In this document: positions 18,137 to 25,284 of the stretch, in pieces
Position numbering within the stretch: position 1 is the stretch's first letter
Layout: every line of letters starts with the position of its first letter
Origin: Moraxella boevrei DSM 14165
Lineage (GTDB): Bacteria > Pseudomonadota > Gammaproteobacteria > Pseudomonadales > Moraxellaceae
Direction: 5' to 3'
Assembly (NCBI RefSeq): GCF_000379845.1
Contig: NZ_KB903810.1
Coordinates: 1 to 64,000, forward strand
DNA length: 64,000 nucleotides
Notes under the pieces: model-generated
The model's input: the letters and a program-made list of their open reading frames with translations, nothing else
The model's database searches: none
Told to the model about the DNA's origin: nothing
Translations under genes and position numbers: made by a program

Positions 18137-18463
18137 ACAATTTCTCCTTAAAAAGAATTTAACCCCGTCTTTACTCTGGTTAAAACTGTTAAACCCTATT
18201 AAGGGGTTTGTTAATGGAATATGCACGGGACATAAAGCGAGCGTATTTTAGCTCAGTTTTTTTGTAAAAGAAAATCTTTTTTTTGGCTAAAGTGTAACAA
18301 GATATTTAACTTTTTAAAAAAGATATCTTTTTTAAAAAAACTTCGTAACGCTTATTATAATATACAAAATCAGGTGTTGTATAGTATTTTTTTTGTTTGT
18401 TACAATTTTTTTGCAAAATTTTTATTTTTCTTGATTTTTATCAAGATTTTAGTTTAACTGTCG
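18137..18463. other. Gene-free region with a 28-bp perfect palindrome
   Basis: Between the lipoprotein start and the ccmB stop. The main structure is a perfect palindrome at 18311-18338, centred on GATATC and flanked by A6/T6 and T5/A5 runs. A TATAAT-like -10 for the lipoprotein gene lies at about 18354-18359 on the minus strand, which would make the palindrome part of its leader. No open frame or RNA gene was seen. Confidence 0.5.
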
Positions 18464-19138
18464 TTAGCTTAACCATGCCATTTTTAACGCATAAGCAATT
18501 ACCAAAGGCGATACGATAATCGCAATGATACTGCCTGCCAACAATAACGCCAAAATCGGTAAGCCATTCATGCCCGTGGCAAATAAGTCTACCGCCCCTG
18601 TCGCAAAAATCAACACCGGCAACTGCATTGGCAACGCAATCAACGGCACGAGTACCGCCCCATTTTTTAGCGATAAGGTCAAACTACTGGCAATCGCCGA
18701 CAGACACAGCAACAGCGGACTGCCAACAATGATTGACACGCTCAAAATCAAGGTATCCCGACCGCCAAGCCCAAATAACGGCATTGCCAACAAAGAGAGC
18801 ATCGCCACCATGCCTGCACTGGTTAGCCAATGCACCATTAACCGCACCAACACCCATAACGGTAACGAAGCACGAGCCACCACGAGCTGAGCAAGCGTGC
18901 CATTATCCAACGCAGGGCGAAACAGATTGTCCATACCAATAATTAGCGACAACAGCCCTGCAATCCATACGGCAGGTACCCCAAGCTTTTGCAAAAGTTT
19001 TGGCTCCGTCCCCATGGCGAGCGGAAACAGGGTAATAATTATCAAAAACAATACCAACGGATACAGCCATTGCACTTTGTTTTGTTGTTTGATTTGCCAT
19101 TCACGTTGCCAAAGGGTAGAAAAATCAACCGTATTCAT
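18464..19138 (-). CDS. ccmB: Haem exporter permease CcmB
   Basis: Membrane subunit of the CcmAB transporter that releases haem-loaded CcmE during cytochrome c maturation. It has 224 residues and six hydrophobic segments. Recognisable CcmB phrases are LLQKLGVPAVWIAGLLS, the acidic loop GMDNLFRPALDNGTLAQLV (typically D...F..D...G.LEQL), and the C-terminal LLAGSIIAIIVSPLVIAYALK. It follows ccmA with a 68-bp gap. The usual downstream ccmC-H genes are not here, so the rest of the system must be elsewhere. Confidence 0.92.
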   Translation of the reverse strand: MNTVDFSTLWQREWQIKQQNKVQWLYPLVLFLIIITLFPLAMGTEPKLLQKLGVPAVWIAGLLSLIIGMDNLFRPALDNGTLAQLVVARASLPLWVLVRLMVHWLTSAGMVAMLSLLAMPLFGLGGRDTLILSVSIIVGSPLLLCLSAIASSLTLSLKNGAVLVPLIALPMQLPVLIFATGAVDLFATGMNGLPILALLLAGSIIAIIVSPLVIAYALKMAWLS

Positions 19139-19206
19139 GGGAAATTTGTGCTTGCCTTAAAAAATTAGAAAGAGAATTTAAAGATAAATGATGATTTTTT
19201 AAAAAA

Positions 19207-19851
19207 TTATCGGATAAATGTTTGTAAATTTAAGGTTTTATTTGCGACTGCTACCGCTTGATGGCTGGTTAACAGCACTGTGCCACCTTGATTGGCAAAA
19301 TCATGCATGATTTTTTCAACCTTAGCAATCATATTGATATCCAACGCCGTCAAAGGCTCATCCAGTAACCAAAACGGGATACTATCGGCTCGGCTTACAC
19401 CAAACCATAACCGAGACAAACCTACTCGCCGAGTTTGCCCTGCTGATAGCTGATAACAGGCGATGTCTTCGTAGCCTGACAAGCCTACCCAGTCTAAGGC
19501 TTGCCAGAGTTCATCGGTGGTTGGTTTAATCCCATATAAACCCAGCAAAAATCGTAAATTTTGTTCAACCGTCAGTTGCAAATGAATGCCAACTTGGTGA
19601 GCAATGTATAGCGGTTGTATGGGCAAATTTGGCGTGCCTTGCCACAAAATTTCCCCTTGGATTAGCGGAATTAACCCTGCCAACTGCATGATAAACGTGG
19701 TTTTTCCTGTACCATTTTCACCAATCAAATGACAAATATCACCTTGATACAGTTGCAATACCACATTTTCACACAGGGCAAATTCACCCCGCTGAATGGT
19801 AACGTCATGACACGCCAACAAAGGCGTTAGGGTTGTTGGTTGGTTTGACAT
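19207..19851 (-). CDS. ccmA: Haem exporter ATPase CcmA
   Basis: ATP-binding subunit of the cytochrome c maturation ABC transporter. Walker A GENGTGKTT at 44-52, signature QLSAGQTRR at 134-142 (CcmA typically has LSAGQ), and Walker B FWLLDEPLTALD at 160-171. A switch histidine is present in LLTSHQAV. It has 214 residues, standard for CcmA. Upstream is a divergent zinc alcohol dehydrogenase gene. The periplasmic cytochrome c5-like protein encoded later in the window would be one client of this pathway. Confidence 0.93.
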   Translation of the reverse strand: MSNQPTTLTPLLACHDVTIQRGEFALCENVVLQLYQGDICHLIGENGTGKTTFIMQLAGLIPLIQGEILWQGTPNLPIQPLYIAHQVGIHLQLTVEQNLRFLLGLYGIKPTTDELWQALDWVGLSGYEDIACYQLSAGQTRRVGLSRLWFGVSRADSIPFWLLDEPLTALDINMIAKVEKIMHDFANQGGTVLLTSHQAVAVANKTLNLQTFIR

Positions 19852-19882
19852 AAGTGATTGTATAAAACAAAAATTTGTACGT

Positions 19883-19912
19883 ATTATAGCGAGTTATCAG
19901 TTGTTTTGCTAA
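19883..19912 (-). promoter_or_regulatory. Probable ccmA promoter
   Basis: On the minus strand TATAAT is preceded at 18 bp by TTAGCA (4 of 6 to TTGACA). It lies about 30 bases before the ccmA ATG. Confidence 0.45.
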
Positions 19913-20103
19913 TTTTAATCATGTTTAAAACCATGCTTTAAAATTTTTGATAAAATAAAATGATATAACATACTGTTTTTAAAAAATTTTTTTGTTATTT
20001 TTAGTGTATTCATCACAAAAAAAATGCTAGAATAACAGTGAAAATGTTATTTTTTTTAACACGATTTTTAATTAACCATTTTTTAGCAAAAAAGGAAGCA
20101 ACC

Positions 20104-21186
20104 ATGGGTACAATGAAAGCCATGACCTACTACGGCAAAGATGACATTCGTTTTGAAGAACGTCCTGTACCGACTATTATTGAGCCGACTGATGCGATTA
20201 TCCGCATGACTAAGACGACCATTTGTGGGACAGATTTGGGGATTTGGAAAGGCAAAAATCCTGAAATTGAAGCCACGGCTCGTGAAAAAACTGGCGAATG
20301 GAACGGACGTATTTTGGGACATGAAGGCATTGGTATCATAGAAGAAGTCGGCTCTGCGGTAAAAAACTTTAAAAAAGGTGACAAAGTCATCGTGTCGTGC
20401 ATCAGCCGTTGCGGTTCGTGCGAAAATTGCCAAAAACAACTATACGCCCATTGTCAAAAAGAGGGTGGTTGGATTATGGGCTATATGATTGACGGCACAC
20501 AAGCGGAGTTTGTACGCACGCCATTTGCGGATAATTCCTTGTATTTATTGCCAGAAAATTTGAACACGGACACGGCGGTTTTCTTATCAGATGCGTTACC
20601 AACTGGACATGAAATCGGCGTACAATATGGCGAAGTCAAACCAGGAGATACCATTGCGATTGTCGGTGCAGGCCCTGTCGGTATGGGCTGTTTGTTAACC
20701 GCTCAATTGTACTCACCTGCGACCATGATTGTGATTGATTTGGACGATAATCGTCTTGAAATGGCAAAACAAATGGGGGCAACCCATACGATTAATTCTG
20801 GCAAAGAAGATGCGGTAGCTCGTGTGCTAGAAATCACAAACGGGCGTGGCGTGGACTGTGCCATGGAAGCGGTGGGCGTACCTGCGACTTGGGATATTTG
20901 CCAACAAATTGTCAAAGAAGGCGGAAATCTCGCCAACGTGGGCGTACATGGGCAATCGGTAAGTTTGGCAATTGAAAAATTATGGATTAAAAACTTGACG
21001 ATTACCACAGGGCTTGTCAATGCAAACACTACAGGCATGCTGTTAAAATCGTGCGAATGTAGCAAATTACCAATGGACAAACTTGCCACCCATCATTTTA
21101 AGTTTAGCGAAATGGAAAAAGCCTACGATGTGTTTAAACACGCATCGGAAAACAAAGCCATGAAAGTGGTGATTAGTTACGAGTAG
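20104..21186 (+). CDS. Zinc-dependent alcohol dehydrogenase (medium chain)
   Basis: A 360-residue MDR-family oxidoreductase. Catalytic zinc ligands are C41 (TICGTD) with H73-E74 (GHEG). The structural zinc loop has C103, C106, C109 and C117. The Rossmann motif GAGPVG is at 188-193, and the aspartate at the end of the next strand (VIDLDDNRLE) favours NAD over NADP. The sequence resembles the formaldehyde-dehydrogenase-like ADH branch used for small alcohols. AAGGAAG lies 9 bases before the ATG, so the longer open frame upstream is not used. The gene is monocistronic with its own terminator. Confidence 0.9.
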   Translation: MGTMKAMTYYGKDDIRFEERPVPTIIEPTDAIIRMTKTTICGTDLGIWKGKNPEIEATAREKTGEWNGRILGHEGIGIIEEVGSAVKNFKKGDKVIVSCISRCGSCENCQKQLYAHCQKEGGWIMGYMIDGTQAEFVRTPFADNSLYLLPENLNTDTAVFLSDALPTGHEIGVQYGEVKPGDTIAIVGAGPVGMGCLLTAQLYSPATMIVIDLDDNRLEMAKQMGATHTINSGKEDAVARVLEITNGRGVDCAMEAVGVPATWDICQQIVKEGGNLANVGVHGQSVSLAIEKLWIKNLTITTGLVNANTTGMLLKSCECSKLPMDKLATHHFKFSEMEKAYDVFKHASENKAMKVVISYE

Positions 21187-21223
21187 TTTTTTCTCCTTAA
21201 AAAATCATTAAACACTATTCAAC

Positions 21224-21255
21224 AAAAAATCCTTGCCAATTGACAAGGATTTTTT
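21224..21255 (+). terminator. Terminator of the alcohol dehydrogenase gene
   Basis: A perfect 12-bp stem (aaaaaatccttg / caaggatttttt) with an 8-nt loop and a terminal T-run. Confidence 0.9.
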
Positions 21256-21324
21256 GACAATACAACGGATTAGATTATTAAACAACTTTCTGTGCGTAAG
21301 CATGGTTACGGAGTTGCCTTATAT

Positions 21325-21344
21325 CCACCGCCTGAAGTCGGTGG
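21325..21344. repeat. Hairpin resembling an IS200/IS605 element end
   Basis: CCACCG and CGGTGG enclose an 8-nt loop, cctgaagt, followed by gttttac. Such short GC-rich hairpins in an AT-rich flank are typical of the imperfect palindromes at IS200/IS605 ends. No tnpA or tnpB sequence is beside it, so at most this is a remnant. The assignment rests on pattern memory only. Confidence 0.35.
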
Positions 21345-21371
21345 TTTTACAGCAACAGAGGATAAAAAATA

Positions 21372-21400
21372 AAACGCCCAATCTTAATAATTGGACGTTT
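21372..21400 (-). terminator. Terminator of the rpsB-tsf operon
   Basis: The stem aaacgcccaat / attggacgttt (one G-U pair on the minus strand) lies just after the tsf stop and is followed by a T-rich tract on the minus strand. Confidence 0.8.
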
Positions 21401-21425
21401 GTATTTAGTAGTATTTAAAAAACAA

Positions 21426-22304
21426 TTATTTAGCAGCAGCAGCCTGTGCAGCAGCCACTTCTTCTGCGAAGTTTTCTTGTTTTTTCTCAATACCCTCACC
21501 CACTTCTAAACGTTTGTAAGCAACGACCGTCATACCTTCTGATTTTAGCACATCGCCAACCTTTTTCTCGTTGTCAATGACATAAGGTTGGTTGACCAAA
21601 GTTACTTCGTTTAGGTATTTTTGTACGCCACCTGAAATCATTTTTTCTACCACGTTGTCTGGTTTGCCAGACTCTTTGGCTTTTGCAGTGATGATATCAG
21701 TTTCACGAGCCAAGATATCTGCAGGCATATTGGCTTCGTCAACGGCGATTGGATTAAATGCAGCCACTTGCATCGCAACTGATTTACCCGTTGCTTCGTT
21801 ACCACCTTGGTAAGATACCACCACACCAATACGGATACCATGACGGTAAGTCGCTAGGTTTTCGCCTTCAATCACTTCAGCACGGCGGATTTGGATATTT
21901 TCACCGATTTTTTGTACCAACGCAACACGGGCTTCTTCAACGTTTTGACCGTCTTCATAAGCCAATGCTGAAATAGTTGCAACATCAGTGGTATTGTTTG
22001 CAAGGGCAAGTTCTGCAACTTTGTTGGCAAATGCAGTGAAGTTTGCATCTTTTGCCACAAAGTCAGTTTGACAGTTCACTTCTAATAATAATGCTTTGTT
22101 GCCGTCTTGTACAATAGTGATTGCACCGTCAGCTGCGATGTTACCTGCTTTTTTAGCAGCTTTTGCTTGACCTGATTTACGTAAGTTGTCAATGGCAAGT
22201 TCGATATCACCGTTGGCTTCTTGTAGGGCTTTTTTACATTCCATCATGCCAAGACCCGTACGGTCACGCAGTTCTTTTACCAGTTGTGCTGAGATTTGTG
22301 TCAT
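21426..22304 (-). CDS. tsf: Translation elongation factor Ts
   Basis: Guanine nucleotide exchange factor for EF-Tu. The start MTQISAQLVKELRDRTGLGMMECKKAL is the family N-terminal UBA-like domain. The core phrases EVNCQTDFVAKD and the conserved block around MQVAAFNP follow. It has 292 residues, the expected length. The frame extends ten codons upstream, but the conserved N-terminus fixes the start. It follows rpsB with a 185-bp spacer, the standard order in bacteria. Confidence 0.97.
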   Translation of the reverse strand: MTQISAQLVKELRDRTGLGMMECKKALQEANGDIELAIDNLRKSGQAKAAKKAGNIAADGAITIVQDGNKALLLEVNCQTDFVAKDANFTAFANKVAELALANNTTDVATISALAYEDGQNVEEARVALVQKIGENIQIRRAEVIEGENLATYRHGIRIGVVVSYQGGNEATGKSVAMQVAAFNPIAVDEANMPADILARETDIITAKAKESGKPDNVVEKMISGGVQKYLNEVTLVNQPYVIDNEKKVGDVLKSEGMTVVAYKRLEVGEGIEKKQENFAEEVAAAQAAAAK

Positions 22305-22489
22305 AAAATTACCTTTTTTCTTGTTGTGCATCACCCAAGCTATACCTTGTTTGGGTGATTTTGCAGTATCGTATCAATTTTTGAAAAAGGTTGGGCTTTG
22401 GTTGAAAAAGCCACAACACTTTTTTGGGCGTTGCCACGCTTTAGAGATCGCTTAGCATGCGTTACTATTTTATTTACGCTTAATCAAGA

Positions 22490-23296
22490 TTAATAGTTGT
22501 TTACCACTTGACCTGCTTGGTCAATTTTATTTTCAACAGGTGCTGTGGCATTCGCTTGTTGAGCGTTTTGTGGGGTAGAATCTTTGCCACCTGCTTGGGC
22601 TTTGGCATATTCTTTACCTGCCAAAATCGCATCTGCCATAGCGGTCACGTACAACGTAATCGCACGGATTGCGTCATCATTTGCAGGGATAACATAATCC
22701 ACGTTGTCTGGGCTTGCGTTGGTATCCACCACACCGATTACAGGAATACCTAGGTTTTTGGCTTCTTGAATGGCAATCGCTTCATGGTCAACGCCCACAA
22801 CAAAAATCGCATCTGGCAAGCCATTCATGTTTTTGATACCGCCCAATGCACGCTCAAGTTTTTCCATTTCACGGGTACGCTCTAGGGCTTCACGTTTGGT
22901 TAGTTTCGCAAACGTACCATCTTCAGCTTGACGCTCGTACTCTTTTAGGCGAGTGATTGACTGGCGAATGGTTTTCCAGTTCGTAAGCATACCCCCTAAC
23001 CAACGATGGTCAACGTATGGCATACCTGCACGGGTCGCTTGTTCGCTAATCACTTGGCTGGCAGCACGCTTTGTCCCAACAAATAAGATTTTGTTACCAC
23101 GAGAGGCTTCACGATTGGCATAGGTTAATGCTTCGTTCAATGCCTTTACGGTATGCTCTAGGTTGATGATATGAATTTTGTTGCGAGCACCAAAGATATA
23201 TTTGCCCATTTTTGGGTTCCAAAAACGGGTTTGGTGACCGAAGTGTGCACCTGCTTCTAGTAGGTCACGCATTGAAACTTGAGTTGCATTTGACAT
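22490..23296 (-). CDS. rpsB: 30S ribosomal protein S2
   Basis: Component of the small subunit body-head junction. Family blocks: [42 protein letters not shown] and [19 protein letters not shown]. The C-terminal tail is Gln/Ala-rich and variable, as usual (268 residues). AAGGAA precedes the ATG. It heads the rpsB-tsf operon behind a strong promoter and a long leader. The map gene, often divergent from rpsB, is not adjacent here. Confidence 0.97.
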   Translation of the reverse strand: MSNATQVSMRDLLEAGAHFGHQTRFWNPKMGKYIFGARNKIHIINLEHTVKALNEALTYANREASRGNKILFVGTKRAASQVISEQATRAGMPYVDHRWLGGMLTNWKTIRQSITRLKEYERQAEDGTFAKLTKREALERTREMEKLERALGGIKNMNGLPDAIFVVGVDHEAIAIQEAKNLGIPVIGVVDTNASPDNVDYVIPANDDAIRAITLYVTAMADAILAGKEYAKAQAGGKDSTPQNAQQANATAPVENKIDQAGQVVNNY

Positions 23297-23625
23297 GATA
23301 GTTCCTTAAAAAAATGTTGGGTTATGCCTCCACATCGCCTATTAAACCGATTTAGCCAGTTTGTAAATTTTAGAAATTTAGCAAAATAACCAAACACCCA
23401 GTTTAAGTATTGTTTTGATAATTTTAAAAAAAATCAACAAAAACAGTGGCGGTGTGTGTGTCATGTTAAGATTAAATTTTTGTTTTGTAAATTTTTTACA
23501 AAGACAAACTGCTATTATAGCATGGATTTGTTGCCATTGACAATAAATAAGGCGAAAAGGTTTATGGAAGATTTACGTTAAATAATCAATGCTTGGTAAC
23601 TTTAACGGTGGGTAGGCGGATAAAT
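23297..23625 (-). promoter_or_regulatory. rpsB promoter and long 5' leader
   Basis: On the minus strand TTGTCA, an 18-bp spacer and TGCTATAAT (extended -10) lie at 23514-23543. Transcription from there gives a leader of about 210 nt before the rpsB start. Long rpsB leaders in gammaproteobacteria bind S2 for autoregulation; whether this one does so cannot be told by eye. The rest, between the promoter and the Rpn remnant, is featureless. Confidence 0.6.
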
Positions 23626-23943
23626 TTAGAATTTTGATAAAATCGTTGCTAAATTATCTCTATAAGTCTTTAAACTATACTCATAATTTTGCCATTCTTC
23701 ACAGTTCATGTTGGCGATTTGGGCGGTTTTAAAGGCTTGTTCAAACACTTCGTTGCCTTGAAATACTTGCGGTATCATCTGTAAATCCTTTAGGTTTTTG
23801 ATATAAAACAACCATTTGTCAAGATTGGTTTGTAGTTCATTTTCGCTCTTGTCAAATTTTGGCATTTCAAAATAGACAAGGGTAAATTTATCATAAAAAA
23901 TCTGATTGTTTTGGTCGTCAAGATAAGTTTTGCTTAAAAGCCT
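23626..23943 (-). pseudogene. 3' remnant of an Rpn/PDDEXK_2-type transposase-nuclease
   Basis: The C-terminal part of a recombination-promoting nuclease (Rpn) family protein. From an ATG the open frame gives 79 residues beginning MPKFDKSENELQ. The same frame runs open further upstream and reads YLDDQNNQIFYDKFTLVYFE directly before it. That matches the family's usual ending of the catalytic domain (YLE or YFE-LPKF) and the following helices (DKWLFYIKNLKDL). The N-terminal nuclease motifs are gone because the upstream DNA is another gene in a different frame. This is a decayed fragment, not a working gene. Confidence 0.7.
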
Positions 23944-24520
23944 TTTCTAATTTTATCGTTGCGTCATACCAAGCAGGTAATTCTGGGTTGCTATCTTGGT
24001 TGGCATTAAGTACTGCTTGCCTAAAACTCTCCATAAACTTTTCAAAGTAATGGTAACTTTCGTAAAACAAGCCGACATCTTTTTTGTCTATTAATTTTCT
24101 GTCTATCTGTTGCCAAACACCTGTCCAATATGTTAAAAACAGACTGAGACTTTCATGCTCAGTCAGTTTTTCCCTTTTGATATCTTTAGAAAAATGCAGT
24201 TCTCGCATATTTTCTTCAATTTTAAAATCTGGGTCATGTTCATAAATATGCTGGGTACCTGGTTGGTTATCATAGTTTACCCAAGCATCTACCACTGCTG
24301 TGCGGTACTCAGTCTTTTTTGATTCAGGTAGGTATTGCCATTTTACATAGATACCCCATACAGGCACATAGATTTGGCGATAAAAATCAATGCTCTGTAG
24401 TTGGTTCTGCACATCAATCGCTCGTTGTTTTTTGGTGTAGGCTTGTTGCATGGCATAAATCGTACACGATACCAATCCGCCACTGATAATCGCAGATGCG
24501 ATATCTAGTAAAATTGACAT
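23918..24520 (-). CDS. Membrane-anchored protein of unknown function
   Basis: A 200-residue protein I do not recognise. A single hydrophobic segment at residues 2-25 (LLDIASAIISGGLVSCTIYAM) is followed by a basic stretch (KKQR), so it is probably anchored with its main part in the cytoplasm. That part is helical and rich in Trp and Tyr (VPVWGIYVKWQY, FLTYWTGVWQQI, YESYHYFEKFM). The ribosome-binding site AAGGAG overlaps the stop codon of the DUF1566 gene upstream, only 11 bases before the ATG. The two are therefore translationally coupled. Its 3' end overlaps the Rpn remnant, marking a recombination junction. Confidence 0.7.
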   Translation of the reverse strand: MSILLDIASAIISGGLVSCTIYAMQQAYTKKQRAIDVQNQLQSIDFYRQIYVPVWGIYVKWQYLPESKKTEYRTAVVDAWVNYDNQPGTQHIYEHDPDFKIEENMRELHFSKDIKREKLTEHESLSLFLTYWTGVWQQIDRKLIDKKDVGLFYESYHYFEKFMESFRQAVLNANQDSNPELPAWYDATIKLEKAFKQNLS

Positions 24521-24531
24521 GATACGTCTCC

Positions 24532-25044
24532 TTACTCTGACCGGACGGCACGTGCATACGCATTCTTCATATTTGTACCATATCTAGACCCAACATTACT
24601 ATTGCCAAGATTAAAATTTACACCCCATGCAAGGTCATCAAATTGCACATAAGGAGATGAAGACCAATAAAAAGCAGTTTCTGTATTTGGGAATATACTT
24701 GTATTAATAGCAGGGCTATAGCATTTGGTTTCTATCAAGGACTGTAGCTCTTTGATATTGGGCAGGCGGTAGCCTTTGCCTAAGTTTTTGGCAACGGTTA
24801 AAGCCTGTTTCCATGTATGTTCGGTTGCTGTACCTGTACAGGTATTACCGTTCCATGTTTGCCCGATACTACAGCGTTGCCATATCAAGCCTGTTACATT
24901 ATCTTTGACTTCTGCTCCCATGTCTTGATAGCGACTGTCTGGGCGAGTTTGTTGAATGTTGGGGCTACAGGTTTGGGCGTAGCTGGTGGTGGCTGTCATC
25001 GCCAAAATCAAAGCATAGCTAGAGATGTTAAGTATTTTTTTCAT
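24532..25044 (-). CDS. Secreted DUF1566 (Lcl C-terminal-like) protein
   Basis: A 170-residue exported protein: signal peptide ending TTSYAQ, then one DUF1566 domain. Domain hallmarks are DNVTGLIWQRC, the cysteine pairs, GYRLPNIKELQSLIE, FYWSSSPYV and a final AWGVNFNLGN...YARAVRSE. DUF1566 is related to the formylglycine-generating-enzyme/C-type-lectin fold, used as a binding or display scaffold. The last 30 residues contain several Asn, Ser, Tyr and Gly positions, as in hypervariable lectin-fold tails. The lipoprotein encoded upstream has a homologous C-terminal domain. It is coupled to the membrane-anchored gene that follows. Confidence 0.85.
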   Translation of the reverse strand: MKKILNISSYALILAMTATTSYAQTCSPNIQQTRPDSRYQDMGAEVKDNVTGLIWQRCSIGQTWNGNTCTGTATEHTWKQALTVAKNLGKGYRLPNIKELQSLIETKCYSPAINTSIFPNTETAFYWSSSPYVQFDDLAWGVNFNLGNSNVGSRYGTNMKNAYARAVRSE

Positions 25045-25062
25045 GTTATCGCTTTCCTTTGG

Positions 25063-25206
25063 TAGGGTGGGCTACGCCCACCTTGAGTGTATTAAAGATA
25101 GGTCAGGGCTTATGTATACGTTCTGTTAGTTGTCATGCTTCCACCCAACAAACCTACCTATCATGCTTTTCTATCTGTTGGTAAATGGTGGACTAAGCCC
25201 ACCCTA
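25063..25206. mobile_element. 144-bp MITE-like palindromic element, copy 2
   Basis: Ends are perfect 11-bp inverted repeats (TAGGGTGGGCT and AGCCCACCCTA), the same family as the element at 14561-14656. Each end folds into its own small hairpin, for example GGTGGGC-tac-GCCCACC at 25066-25082. It carries no gene and lies between the two DUF1566 genes. Confidence 0.75.
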
Positions 25207-25218
25207 CTCACTACTCAC

Positions 25219-25244
25219 AGAAAATCCCCTTTAAGGGATTTTCT
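25219..25244 (-). terminator. Hairpin downstream of the DUF1566 lipoprotein gene
   Basis: A perfect 10-bp stem (agaaaatccc / gggattttct) with a 6-nt loop lies about 40 bases past the stop codon. There is no long T-run, so it is a modest terminator. A second inverted repeat (GCCGTGC / GCACGGC) spans the stop codon itself. Confidence 0.55.
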
Positions 25245-25284
25245 CTTGCGAACCTAGCAAAGCCGTGCCTTGCTTTAACGGCTC

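Noticed and set aside
17811-18162. Open frames opposite the Ala-rich lipoprotein, rich in Ser/Ala and Gln/Leu
   Set aside because: They are shadows of the repetitive GCA/GCT codons of the real gene on the minus strand.
18240-18256. tRNA-like phrase ttagctcag
   Set aside because: No cloverleaf could be built around it; the downstream sequence is a T-run.
23918-25284. Reverse transcriptase or template repeat of a diversity-generating retroelement
   Set aside because: No YxDD-type frame exists anywhere in the window and the gap between the DUF1566 genes does not resemble either tail.
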